Source: DASPLH01 sp035627675
Lineage (GTDB): Bacteria > Acidobacteriota > Terriglobia > Terriglobales > Acidobacteriaceae
Assembly: GCA_035627675.1 (NCBI GenBank)
Contig: DASPLH010000113.1
Coordinates: 1-25,611, forward strand
Direction of reading: 5' to 3'
DNA: 25,611 nucleotides
Made by a program: the position numbers and the translations under genes. Position 1 is the stretch's first letter. The number at the start of each line of letters is the position of its first letter. Under the pieces are notes generated by a model. The model saw only the letters and a list, made by a program, of their open reading frames with translations. It did not search any database and was not told where the DNA came from. Of this stretch, positions 13,917 through 22,700 are shown piece by piece.

Positions 13917-16490
13917 GTGAACAATCGTTCTGTCGGGAAGTTCGGGATCTACATAGTACTAATCTGCTGTTTCTCCATAGCTGCCTTCAGTCAGTCGGCG
14001 CCCTTCGGCTATCTCGAATCCGCCGCCGACAGTAGAGGAAACACTGCCATCCCAAACGGCGCGACGCTCATCGTTAGCGGGTGGGCCGTGGACAACCAGG
14101 ACGCCGCGCCCGTAGCGGGGGTTCAGATCCTGATCGACGGGAAATTGGTTGGCAACGCGACCCTCGGAAGCGACCGTCCGGACATTGCCGCCGCGTATGG
14201 TGACTCGTTTCTCAAAGCGGGTTGGACGGCCGCCATCGTCCTGAAGAACCTCGCAAACGGAACGCACACCGTTTCCGCCGTTGCCACGAATTCTCTCGCT
14301 CTTTCTTCGGCCCTCACGGGTGTGCAGAGCATCACCGTGACATGGCCGGATCTGAGCGCCGGTCAGGTTTCGGTAGCCGGCACACCGGTGGCCGGCGGCA
14401 AGATCACTGTTGCAGAGACGACCAGCAACGTTGGGTCCCAGACGTCTGCGACATGGTCGCTGACCCGGTTCTATCTCAACACGACACCCACCAGGGGCGG
14501 CAGCCAGATCGGGAGCCGAATGGTGGCGGCATTGCCTGCTGGAGCAGCATCTGGCCCCGTCACCACAACGGCAACCCTGCCGGCCGGCGTCGCTGGGCAA
14601 TACTATGTGGTGGCGTGTGCTAACGACACGTCGTCCGTACCGGACTCAAACCCGGCGAACAACTGCGCGGCGACGGCTGCGATAACGGTGGGAGGTCCTG
14701 ACCTTTCGGAAGCAGTAGTCGCTCCGGGGACTGCAGCCGCAGGCGCGACGATCCAGATCAGCGATACGGTCAAGAATGAAGGCGCGGGGTCGGCGAGCTA
14801 CTCGATCACGCGTTTCTATCTGAACAAGACAGCAACGAAGGGTGGCACGGTCCTCGGTACTCGCACGGTGTCGCCGATCGCTGCCGGCGTGACATCCGCG
14901 CCAGTGACTACGACGCTGACATTGCCGGCGGGAACTGGCGGAGCGTACCACGTGCTCGCTTGCGCCAATGACACCAACACCGTTGCAGATTCCAACCCGG
15001 CCAACAACTGCGCGTCCGCGCCCATCACGATCGCCGCCGCCGACCTGGCGCTGAGCATGACGGCGCCCTCGTTCGGATTCTCCGGTCGTCAGCTCCAGAT
15101 CAGCAACTCGGTGGCGAACCAGGGCACAGGCGCCGCAGGTTGGTCAGCTACGCGGTTCTATCTCAACACTACCCCCGTCAGAGGCGGAACGCTGTTGGGA
15201 ATGCGATCGATCTCCTCGGTTGCGCCTGGCGCGATCGCCGGGCCGGCGAGTACGGCCGTGACGATCCCCACGAGCCTCTCCGCGGGACAGTACTACGTCA
15301 TAGGTTGTGCCAACGACACGAACACCGTTGCGGATACGAACCCGGCCAACAACTGCGTTACGACTCCCTTGAACGTCTATATAGCAGCGCAGACCGTTGT
15401 GGTCGATCCGGCGAACGCGGCGGACCCGTACGACGCGGCGGCCTGTGGAACGATCGACGCACCCTGCAAGTCGATCGTGAACGGCGTCGCGGTCGCGACA
15501 GTCGGAAAGACCGTACTTGTCTTCCCGGGAACCTACGAAGAACAGGTAACCATTGACAAGAACATCACCTTGATCTCAGCCGTGAGGCACCAGGCAGTCA
15601 TCAAGGCTCCGGCCGATGTGAAGCTCGCTGCTGATGCGGACAACCATCAGACGCTCGTAACCGTCAGCGGTGGCGCAACCAGCGTTACCGTGAAGGATAT
15701 GACCGTGGCCGGACCGGTGTTTGCCGACAGCTGTACCGACAACATCTACGGCATCTACGTGAAGAACGCGAACGCCACGATCACAGGGAACAAAGTAGAT
15801 GCAATCCGGCAAGCGAATTCCGCACTCTGGGGATGCCAGCCTGGTGTCGGTATTCGGTTTGGCGCTCGCGCTCTCGCCTATGTCGGACACGGAGGCACCA
15901 TTAGCAACAACGTTATCAATGGACCGGCGAAGGCTGGGGTCGTGGTGGACGGCGACAACACCACGGTGAACGTCAGCGGTAACACGATCACGGGTCTTGA
16001 TGTGGCCGGTGTTGTCGGTCAGAACGGAATCCAGATCAGCCGGGGTGCCAAGGGAACCATCGAGGGCAACTCGATCAGCGGCTTCCGTTACGGCGACACT
16101 ATGGCCAGCCAGTCCGCCGCAGGTATTTTGGTCTATGACATCGCCGGCGGTGTGACGCTTCGCAACAACACGATCACCGGGAACGACGAGGGAATCGGCG
16201 TTTACTCGGTAGCGAAGTACTTGCCGGACGGCTCTCCCGACTACAACACACAGTTCTCAACCAATGTAGTCATCAAGGGCAACCAGTTAAACGACAACGC
16301 CTACCTTGGAATCCACATCGACCCGTTCTCGAAGGGGAACACGATCTGGAACAACACGGCGAAGGGACACACTGCAGGCTGGGATGTACTCGACGAGCAC
16401 CCGGATTTCAAGTTCAACAATTGGGGCACGGACTCGAGCAACTTCAACACCGTGGACTCGGCGCACGCCGGACTCGTTTTCACTTACTGA
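13917..16490 (+). CDS. Secreted Ig-like / triple-CARDB / right-handed beta-helix protein
   Basis: An 857-residue exported protein. The start is GTG at 13917 because AAGGAG lies 6 nt before it; an upstream GTG at 13878 would add 13 unneeded residues. After a signal peptide (about 1-25, ending AFS) there is an Ig-like domain (about 29-135, with GWAVDN and the DRPDIAAAYG signature), then three tandem CARDB domains (about 143-258, 260-372, 374-488), each ending in a near-identical ANDTNTVADSNPANNC motif, and a C-terminal parallel beta-helix of about 360 residues with many NN/GNT/GIxI turns, as in pectate-lyase-like folds. No sorting or anchor signal is visible. Likely a surface or secreted adhesion or carbohydrate-active protein; no catalytic residues could be assigned. 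It lies 318 bp after the previous gene and ends in a terminator. Confidence 0.85.
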   Translation: MNNRSVGKFGIYIVLICCFSIAAFSQSAPFGYLESAADSRGNTAIPNGATLIVSGWAVDNQDAAPVAGVQILIDGKLVGNATLGSDRPDIAAAYGDSFLKAGWTAAIVLKNLANGTHTVSAVATNSLALSSALTGVQSITVTWPDLSAGQVSVAGTPVAGGKITVAETTSNVGSQTSATWSLTRFYLNTTPTRGGSQIGSRMVAALPAGAASGPVTTTATLPAGVAGQYYVVACANDTSSVPDSNPANNCAATAAITVGGPDLSEAVVAPGTAAAGATIQISDTVKNEGAGSASYSITRFYLNKTATKGGTVLGTRTVSPIAAGVTSAPVTTTLTLPAGTGGAYHVLACANDTNTVADSNPANNCASAPITIAAADLALSMTAPSFGFSGRQLQISNSVANQGTGAAGWSATRFYLNTTPVRGGTLLGMRSISSVAPGAIAGPASTAVTIPTSLSAGQYYVIGCANDTNTVADTNPANNCVTTPLNVYIAAQTVVVDPANAADPYDAAACGTIDAPCKSIVNGVAVATVGKTVLVFPGTYEEQVTIDKNITLISAVRHQAVIKAPADVKLAADADNHQTLVTVSGGATSVTVKDMTVAGPVFADSCTDNIYGIYVKNANATITGNKVDAIRQANSALWGCQPGVGIRFGARALAYVGHGGTISNNVINGPAKAGVVVDGDNTTVNVSGNTITGLDVAGVVGQNGIQISRGAKGTIEGNSISGFRYGDTMASQSAAGILVYDIAGGVTLRNNTITGNDEGIGVYSVAKYLPDGSPDYNTQFSTNVVIKGNQLNDNAYLGIHIDPFSKGNTIWNNTAKGHTAGWDVLDEHPDFKFNNWGTDSSNFNTVDSAHAGLVFTY

Positions 16491-16510
16491 TACTTCACTG
16501 CATCGCACTC

Positions 16511-16543
16511 GGGGCGGGGCTTCGGTCCCGCCCCCTCTTCTTG
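16511..16543 (+). terminator. Rho-independent terminator of the CARDB gene
   Basis: Stem GGGGCGGG/CCCGCCCC (16511-16518 with 16527-16534), with inner G/C-T wobble pairing, followed by CTCTTCTT, 20 bp after the stop codon. Confidence 0.7.
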
Positions 16544-16548
16544 CAAGC

Positions 16549-16572
16549 GAAAAGGCAGCCGAGGCTGCCTTT
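16549..16572 (-). terminator. Terminator of the Fis-type gene
   Basis: A stem AAAGGCAGCC/GGCTGCCTTT (16551-16560 with 16563-16572) with a tight loop; read on the - strand it ends in TTTTCGCTT. It lies 20 bp after the Fis-type gene stop. Confidence 0.6.
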
Positions 16573-16592
16573 GTTCCATCCGGGCGGGGAAG

Positions 16593-16880
16593 CTAGCGCG
16601 CGACCTTCTTCTCCATCGCGAGAGGCGCGGGGCGTTCGCTGCGCGGCTGCATGCGGCGGGCCACGTTGCGAACCGCGCGCACGTCCACCTTCAGTTCGGC
16701 GATGGTGCGGCTGAGCGTGTTGCGGTGCATACCCAACTGGCGAGCGGCCTTGCACTGGTTGCCGTTGTTCTCTTCCAGAACGGTCACGATGAAGCGCTTC
16801 TTGAACTCGCGCACCGCTTCGGAATAGAGGATCCCGCTCTTGTACATCTGCGATATCAAAGCTTCCAGTTGGTCTTTCAC
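16593..16880 (-). CDS. Fis-type helix-turn-helix DNA-binding protein
   Basis: A 95-residue protein whose central segment, FKKRFIVTVLEENNGNQCKAARQLGMHRNTLSRTIAEL (about 26-63), is the Fis/NtrC C-terminal HTH_8 domain. It contains the recognition helix around RNTLSR. Unlike NtrC-family activators there is no AAA+ domain, and unlike enteric Fis the N-terminal arm is short. The start is GTG at 16880, chosen because GAGG lies 5 nt upstream; the frame is open for 21 more codons but lacks a ribosome site. The C-terminal tail is basic and Arg/Pro-rich (RRMQPRSERP). A TATAAC -10 box lies upstream near 16955. It may act as a nucleoid protein or a local regulator; the target is not known. Confidence 0.85.
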   Translation of the reverse strand: MKDQLEALISQMYKSGILYSEAVREFKKRFIVTVLEENNGNQCKAARQLGMHRNTLSRTIAELKVDVRAVRNVARRMQPRSERPAPLAMEKKVAR

Positions 16881-16994
16881 CGTTACCTCACTTTCAGCGG
16901 TTGTATGAATGCGGGAAGGGCACCGAGTGGTCCCGACGACCATCGCATTTCCGTTATAACCTAAAACCCGATACTTGCCCCGCTCGCGTCCGAA

Positions 16995-17576
16995 TTATTT
17001 TTTCTCAGCGGGAACGCCGCCTTCTCTTGACTTCGGAGCGTTTGTCGTCCCCTGATGCGAACCAGTTTGCAGCTCGCGCAGACCTTCCAGTCCGTCGCGG
17101 AACTTCTCGCGCAGCTCGTAGGGACTTGCCCATACGGCTGCGCGCCCGAGCACGAGGAAGTACGGACCCAGTGTCGAGCTTGCCAGCGCCCTCGAACCCG
17201 GCCCGAATGAAGCCAGCGCCACGACGATCACCATCACGATCAGCGCGCCGCGCACGAGGCCGAACGCAGCGCCCAGAAAACGGTCGAACCAGCGCAAGCC
17301 GACTCCCTGGACGGCCCAGCGGGTGATGCGTCCGACGATGCCGGCGAAGATCACGACGGCCAGAAAGATCACGAGAAACGCCGTGCTCTGCGCGATCCAC
17401 TCGCTCTTGACGTACGGCAGGAACCACGCTGCCGCACGCTGGTACTGCCACGCGGCGAGCAGGTAGCCGGCTACCGTGCCCGCCAGCGAGAACAGTTCAA
17501 AGAAGAATCCCTGGGCCGCTGCCAGAATCACCGAAACGGCAACGACCGCAATGATGAGCCAATCGAGACCGTTCAT
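16995..17576 (-). CDS. cvpA: CvpA family membrane protein
   Basis: A 193-residue inner-membrane protein of the CvpA family (PF02674), named for colicin V production but widely linked to envelope homeostasis and to purine genes. Four hydrophobic segments are visible at about 5-20, 24-42, 62-85 and 105-126, with the conserved FDRFLGAAFGLVRG motif at 97-110 typical of the family. The C-terminal 55 residues are soluble and charged, ending GGVPAEKK. It starts 3 bp after the purC stop and is clearly co-transcribed with purC, matching the frequent linkage of cvpA with purine biosynthesis genes. Its own ribosome site is weak, and translational coupling is likely. Confidence 0.9.
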   Translation of the reverse strand: MNGLDWLIIAVVAVSVILAAAQGFFFELFSLAGTVAGYLLAAWQYQRAAAWFLPYVKSEWIAQSTAFLVIFLAVVIFAGIVGRITRWAVQGVGLRWFDRFLGAAFGLVRGALIVMVIVVALASFGPGSRALASSTLGPYFLVLGRAAVWASPYELREKFRDGLEGLRELQTGSHQGTTNAPKSREGGVPAEKK

Positions 17577-17579
17577 GCG

Positions 17580-18494
17580 TCAGTCTCTCGGAAGCTCACG
17601 GCCGGTCAACTTGCGATATGCCTCGACGTATTTCGCGCTCGTGGCTGCCTGTACGTGCTGCGGCAGCGCCGGCGCGGGCGGTCTCTTGTCCCACTTGATC
17701 TCCTCGAGGTAATCGCGCACGTACTGCTTATCGAAACTCTCCTGCGCGCCGCCGGGCTGGTACTTATCCGACGGCCAGAAACGCGAAGAGTCCGGGGTGA
17801 GGACTTCGTCGGCCAGCGTGATGCCCTCGGGAGTGCAGCCGAACTCGAATTTCGTGTCGGCGATGAGGATGCCGCGGCCGGCCGCGTAGGCGGACGCCTT
17901 CCGGTAGATTTCCAGGCTCAGGTCGCGAAGCTTTTCGCTGTCGGCGGCACCGACCAGTTTCACCATCTCGTCAAACGATATGTTCTCGTCGTGCCCGCTG
18001 GCGGCCTTGGTTGCCGGCGTGAAGATCGGCTCGGGAAGCTTGTCGCTCTCCTTCAATCCGCCCGGCAGCTTGATGCCGCAGACAGCGCCGGTCTGCTTGT
18101 ATTCCTTCCATCCTGAGCCCGAGAGATAGCCGCGAACGACGCACTCCACGGGGAACATCTCCGCCTTGCGCACCAGCATGGAGCGCCCGCGGATCGAGCC
18201 GGCGTGCTTCTGCACGTTCGACGGGTAACGGCTGACGTCGGCGGTGATCAGGTGATTGGGTACGACGTCCCTGAGGAAGTCGAACCAGAACAGCGAAATC
18301 TGCGTGAGGACCCGGCCTTTCTCCGGAATGCCGGAGGCGAGCACGTAGTCGAAGGCGGAAATGCGATCAGTGGCGACGAAGAGCAGATGCTCGTTGTCGA
18401 CGCGATACACGTCGCGTACTTTGCCGCTGGCGTGGATCTCCAGATCGGGGAAGTCGGTCTGGAGCAGGACGTTGCTTTGAGCGTTGGTCGTCAC
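17580..18494 (-). CDS. purC: Phosphoribosylaminoimidazole-succinocarboxamide synthase (SAICAR synthetase)
   Basis: Catalyses ATP-dependent ligation of CAIR with aspartate in de novo purine synthesis. Length 304 residues, the longer yeast ADE1-like form rather than the about 240-residue form. Motifs: GKVRDVY (24-30), DRISAFDYV (43-51), VECVVRGYLSGSGWKEY (about 115-131), GHDENISFDEM (about 165-175), IADTKFEFG (about 210-218) and DEVLTPDSSRFWP (about 227-239). The start is GTG at 18494, only about 17 nt downstream of the predicted transcription start, with a weak ribosome site (GAGA). It is the first gene of the purC-cvpA operon. Confidence 0.96.
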   Translation of the reverse strand: MTTNAQSNVLLQTDFPDLEIHASGKVRDVYRVDNEHLLFVATDRISAFDYVLASGIPEKGRVLTQISLFWFDFLRDVVPNHLITADVSRYPSNVQKHAGSIRGRSMLVRKAEMFPVECVVRGYLSGSGWKEYKQTGAVCGIKLPGGLKESDKLPEPIFTPATKAASGHDENISFDEMVKLVGAADSEKLRDLSLEIYRKASAYAAGRGILIADTKFEFGCTPEGITLADEVLTPDSSRFWPSDKYQPGGAQESFDKQYVRDYLEEIKWDKRPPAPALPQHVQAATSAKYVEAYRKLTGRELPRD

Positions 18495-18517
18495 AGGTCT
18501 CGTGGGAAGCGTGAGGG

Positions 18518-18545
18518 ATTCTAAACCGAGAGTCTATTTTGTCAA
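18518..18545 (-). promoter_or_regulatory. Promoter of the purC-cvpA operon
   Basis: On the - strand a perfect -35 TTGACA (18540-18545) and a -10 TAGAAT (18518-18523) are separated by 16 bp. The transcript would begin near 18511, leaving a leader of about 17 nt, too short for a riboswitch such as the purine type. Confidence 0.7.
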
Positions 18546-18671
18546 CGGATTGGTTGCGCCGTAAAGTCCACGGGAGAAGATGCCAAAAGAAAATCGTTGA
18601 CACGAGGGCAGGAGTTTCGAAAGTCCCGGCAAGGGATGGTTTGTCGCCGTCCCATGCCACGCGAAGAACAG

Positions 18672-18702
18672 AGGCGCGGGTACGTGGCCCGCGCCTTCTT
18701 TG
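18672..18702. terminator. Hairpin terminator after smc
   Basis: A perfect 9-bp stem AGGCGCGGG/CCCGCGCCT (18672-18680 with 18688-18696) with a 7-nt loop. The T tract is modest on both strands (TCTTTG on +, CTGTTCTTC on -). It lies 50 bp after the smc stop and is most likely its terminator. Confidence 0.55.
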
Positions 18703-18746
18703 TGGAGTCCGGACGAACCGGCGCTCCCTCCCTTTTTCGTCAGGTC

Positions 18747-21700
18747 CTAAGCCGTTGCCGACCTGGGCTGCTCCCTGTCGCCGAAGCGCACGGAAACGAT
18801 CTTCGAAACGCCGGGCTCCTGCATGGTGACGCCGTACATCACTGGGGCCACCGACATCGTCTTCTTGTGGTGCGTGATGATGATGAACTGCGTCTGCACG
18901 GCCATCTCGCGCACGAGCTCCGTAAAGCGTCCGACGTTGGCTTCGTCGAGCGGCGCATCGACTTCGTCGAGGATGCAGAACGGGCTCGGCTGATACTGGA
19001 AGATGCCGACCAGCAGCGACAGCGCCGTGAGCGCCTTCTCTCCGCCGGAGAGCAGGAGCACATTCTGGAGCTTCTTGCCCGGCGGCGAAGCCACGATGTC
19101 GATACCGCTTTCGGCCGAGTTCTCCAGGTCTGTCAGCTTCATGAAGGCATGCCCGCCGCCGAACAGTTTCTTGAAGTTGACCTGGAAGTTCTCGTTGATG
19201 ATGTTGAACGCCTCTTCGAACTTCTGGCGCGAGATCAGGTCGATCTCCTTGATCGTGTTCTGCGTGTTCTCGATGGAATCGAGCAGATCCTTGCGCTGCG
19301 TGTCGAGGAACTCGTAACGCTGCTCGGCTTCCTTGAACTCCTCGAGAGCCATCATGTTGACCGGGCCCATGTTTTCGAGCCTGGTGCGCATCTCGCGATA
19401 GGCGCCGTCTTCGGCGGCGAGTTCGTCGCCCGAGACGTGAACGATGGTCTCGTCGGCGAGGAGTTCGTCCTTCGTCGTGCTCAACTCCTGAACGCAGGTT
19501 TCGGCCATGTGCTCGGTGTCACTCGTGACCTTTGCTGCCGCGGCCGAGAGTTCACCGCGGCGGTCGCGAACCTGGTCGAGAACTTCGCGGGCGGATTTCA
19601 ACTCCGCCTCGATGCCGGTCAGGCGGGCGCGTACCTGCTCGGACTCGCTCTGTAGCTCGACCTCGCGTGCCTGGAGCTGCCCGCGTTCGGCTTCCCACTC
19701 GGTGATCCGGACGGCGATGGCTTCGTTCTCCTGCTCGCGCTGGGCTTTCTCGGCGGCAGCGGACTCGAGCTGCGAACGAAGGCTGTTGATCCGGTTGCCG
19801 ACCTCCGCGACCATGGACTGGATTCGCGCCAGCGATGCGGCGGCAGCGCGACGGCGCTCCTCCAGTCCAGCGACGCGGGCCATGACTTCGCTCGCCGCCT
19901 GGGCGGCGGTGTCACGGGCCGTACGCAACTCGTTGACGTGCTCGACCGCGGCGGCCAGCTCGGCTTCGAGCTGCGCGCGACGGTCCTCGTGCTGCTGGAG
20001 CTCCTGCTGGCGCTCCTCGATGAACTGGCGGCGGTTGTCCCTCTCGGAGTTGACCCGCTGCAACTCGCGCTCGTAATTGCCAAGACGCTCGCGGACGCGC
20101 GCCATCTCGCTGTCGAGCTGGCGGAGCGTGTGTCCGCTGGTCATCGCCTGCTTGTCGGCCTCGCGGCGCTCGGACTCCAGGCGGTCGAGCAGGGAAGTGA
20201 GCTCGGTGATTTCCTTGCCAAGCAACGCTACCCTGGCTTCCTGGTCGCGCAGCGCGCGCTCGAGCTCGGCGAGGTTCTTCTGCACATCCCGCAGCTCGCG
20301 CTTCATCGAGAGGGGGCCTTCGGTGCGCTGCTTGCCTCCGGTCACGGTGACGTTGTGGAAGCACTCCCCGCTCTGGGCGAGGAAGAAGGCGTCGCGGTTT
20401 TCGAGCGCGAGGGTGCGGCCGATCTCGGCGTCCGAAACGATGTAGCCGTTGCCGAGCTTCGGCAGGATGCTCTCCAGCGAACGGCCGAACCCATTCAGCA
20501 CGCGGATGCAGTTCTTCAGCGGAACGACGCTGTTGACCGGCGGATGCTGGCGAGTGGACTCATCGATTTCAAAGGAGAACTTCGCCTGCGAGTCGCTGGG
20601 ATGGACGAGGAATGTCGCGCGTCCATCGACGTCGTGGCGCAGGAGGTTGAGTCCTTCGCCGGCGGCGTCCCACGACTTCACGACCACGTAGTTGAGTTCC
20701 TCGCGCAGGAATTCGTCCACCACATTCTCGTACTTGTCTTCGACTTCGAGGAAGTCGGCGAGGACTCCGGCCGGCGCGCTGACGCCCTGGAGCTGTCCGG
20801 ACTGGAAGAGACGACGCACGGATTCGGTCGAGTACCCGTGCTCATTGATCACGGCCTCGAGCGAAGCGCGCTTGCCTTGCAGGGTGGCGAACTCGGAGCG
20901 CATGCCGTCGAGACGGCGCTTGCTCTCGGCTTCGTCGTGACGCTTCTGGTCGATCTTCTGACGCGTGTCGGCGATCTGGGCAACGACGGATTCGACGCGC
21001 TGGGTGGCCGACTCGAACTCGAATGTCACTTGGCCGCGCTGCCCGCCGAAGGTTTCCACCTGCTGGGAGGCCGATGCCATCTCGGTGCGCAGACGCTCGC
21101 TCTCGCGTTCGAGGGCGGCGATGCGCTCCTCGGCCTGGGTGATGCGGTTGCGAACGGCAGAGGCGGCATTCATGGCCTCAAACATCGATCGGCGCAGGTT
21201 CTCCTGGTTGCGCTCTACGTCGCTGAGACGGGCGGCGGCCGCTTGCGCCTCTTCCTGGCGCTGGCGCTTTTCGGACTCGGCGGCGGCAACGTCCGCAGCG
21301 GCGGATTCGAGCACCTGCTGGTTGGTGGCGAGTTCTTCCTCGAGCCGGACCTGCTGGGCGGTCGTCTGCGCGATCTCGGCTTCGGCGGCAACGGAACGGG
21401 CCGTCAGTTCAGCGCAGCGCTCCTCGTTGTTGCGGCTGCGGGCGGCGGCGCGGTCGATCTCGAGGTTGACGTGGTTGAGGCGTTCGCGAGTCTGCTTCGC
21501 CTCGGAGTCGATCTCGTACCCGCGCTGACGGCGATCCTCGTGCTCGGCGTCCATCGCCTGCACGGCTTCGGTCTTGGCCTGGAGTTCACCGGCGAGAGAT
21601 GTCAGTTCGGCGTCGAGGCGCGCGGCTTCCGCCTGAAGCTCGGAGAAGCGGGAAGCGAGCACGACGCGCAGCTTGGCCCGCATCTCGTCGCGGAGGCGAG

Positions 21701-22700
21701 CGAAGCGTTCGGCCTTCGCGGCCTGGCGCTTGAGCGAGTTCATCTGGCGCGTGACTTCGTCGAAGATGTCGTTGACGCGAGCCAGGTTCTGCTTGGCGTC
21801 GGCCAGGCGGGCTTCGGCAAGGCGCTTGCGCGTCTTGTACTTGGTGATCCCGGCCGCCTCTTCGATGATGTTGCGGCGGTCGGTCGGCTTGCTGCTCAGG
21901 ATCTGGCCGATGCGACCCTGCTCGATCAGGGCATAGGACTCCGGTCCGAGACCGGTGCCCATGAAAATGTCCTGGATGTCGCGCAGGCGGCAGAGCTTGC
22001 CGTTGAGCAGATACTCGCTCTCGCCGGAGCGGAACAGGCGGCGGGTGACGACGATCTCGCCCTTCTTCAGCTTCGTCTGGAACTTGCGGCGGCGGATCTT
22101 CAGCACGACGTGCGGGCCGGCATGCGACGCAGCGGCAACTGCTGCGCCGGATGCGGCGTTCGCGGAATTTTCCCCCTCGCTTGCGGAAGGCGAGGGGGCG
22201 GCCCCGTCAGCAGCGGCTGCGGGAGCCTCCGTTGTCTCCTGACCTTGGGTGCCAGGAGCGGCGGCGGAAACTTCAGTTTCTTCGACCTGACCGGGACGCA
22301 TTTCCTCGGTGTATTCGTCGGCCTCGCGCTCGCGGGCAGCACGCAGTTCGGCCTCGTCCCAGTCGTCGGTGCCGGGCATCTCGTCCTGGATGTCGATTTC
22401 CGGGTGGAGGACGTCGCCGCCCTCGTACTCGCCGGGATCAATCAGGTGGAGCGTGACTTCGGCCATGCCGTTGGGCTTGCGATCGCGGGTGCCGGAGAAG
22501 ATCACGTCTTCCATGCGGGCGCCGCGAAGCGACTTGGCCGACTGCTCACCGAGAACCCAGGCGATAGCGTCGGAGATATTCGACTTGCCGCAGCCGTTCG
22601 GTCCCACGATGGCGGCAATGCCGTCGCCGGGGAATTTCAGTTCGGTGCGGTCACAAAACGACTTGAAGCCCAGAATCTGGAGCTTTTTCAGTTTCAGCAA
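18747..22700 (-). CDS. smc: Chromosome segregation protein SMC (with head insertion)
   Basis: A structural-maintenance-of-chromosomes ATPase that compacts and segregates DNA. Seen: Walker A GPNGCGKSN at 33-41, two long coiled-coil arms (about 285-620 and 790-1130, Glu/Arg/Ala/Gln rich), a hinge domain with GVSAPAGVLADFLEV and YVVVKSWDAAGEGL at about 630-760, the ABC signature LLSGGEKAL near 1215, and Walker B FCILDEVDAPLDE near 1240. At 1317 residues it is longer than the usual about 1190, and the extra length is a roughly 120-residue acidic/Ala-rich segment at 90-213, between EVTLHLIDP and GEIVVTRRLFRSGESEYL. The start is TTG at 22700, supported by AAGGAG 7 nt upstream. A promoter candidate lies about 310 bp upstream. 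Confidence 0.97.
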   Translation of the reverse strand: MLKLKKLQILGFKSFCDRTELKFPGDGIAAIVGPNGCGKSNISDAIAWVLGEQSAKSLRGARMEDVIFSGTRDRKPNGMAEVTLHLIDPGEYEGGDVLHPEIDIQDEMPGTDDWDEAELRAAREREADEYTEEMRPGQVEETEVSAAAPGTQGQETTEAPAAAADGAAPSPSASEGENSANAASGAAVAAASHAGPHVVLKIRRRKFQTKLKKGEIVVTRRLFRSGESEYLLNGKLCRLRDIQDIFMGTGLGPESYALIEQGRIGQILSSKPTDRRNIIEEAAGITKYKTRKRLAEARLADAKQNLARVNDIFDEVTRQMNSLKRQAAKAERFARLRDEMRAKLRVVLASRFSELQAEAARLDAELTSLAGELQAKTEAVQAMDAEHEDRRQRGYEIDSEAKQTRERLNHVNLEIDRAAARSRNNEERCAELTARSVAAEAEIAQTTAQQVRLEEELATNQQVLESAAADVAAAESEKRQRQEEAQAAAARLSDVERNQENLRRSMFEAMNAASAVRNRITQAEERIAALERESERLRTEMASASQQVETFGGQRGQVTFEFESATQRVESVVAQIADTRQKIDQKRHDEAESKRRLDGMRSEFATLQGKRASLEAVINEHGYSTESVRRLFQSGQLQGVSAPAGVLADFLEVEDKYENVVDEFLREELNYVVVKSWDAAGEGLNLLRHDVDGRATFLVHPSDSQAKFSFEIDESTRQHPPVNSVVPLKNCIRVLNGFGRSLESILPKLGNGYIVSDAEIGRTLALENRDAFFLAQSGECFHNVTVTGGKQRTEGPLSMKRELRDVQKNLAELERALRDQEARVALLGKEITELTSLLDRLESERREADKQAMTSGHTLRQLDSEMARVRERLGNYERELQRVNSERDNRRQFIEERQQELQQHEDRRAQLEAELAAAVEHVNELRTARDTAAQAASEVMARVAGLEERRRAAAASLARIQSMVAEVGNRINSLRSQLESAAAEKAQREQENEAIAVRITEWEAERGQLQAREVELQSESEQVRARLTGIEAELKSAREVLDQVRDRRGELSAAAAKVTSDTEHMAETCVQELSTTKDELLADETIVHVSGDELAAEDGAYREMRTRLENMGPVNMMALEEFKEAEQRYEFLDTQRKDLLDSIENTQNTIKEIDLISRQKFEEAFNIINENFQVNFKKLFGGGHAFMKLTDLENSAESGIDIVASPPGKKLQNVLLLSGGEKALTALSLLVGIFQYQPSPFCILDEVDAPLDEANVGRFTELVREMAVQTQFIIITHHKKTMSVAPVMYGVTMQEPGVSKIVSVRFGDREQPRSATA
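22172..22198. repeat. GC-rich palindrome inside the smc insertion
   Basis: A perfect 9-bp inverted repeat CCCCCTCGC/GCGAGGGGG (22172-22180 with 22190-22198) with a 9-nt loop, inside the DNA that encodes the low-complexity insertion of SMC. On the - strand it codes for about PSPSASEGE. It resembles a small REP-like hairpin captured in a coding region. Confidence 0.6.
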
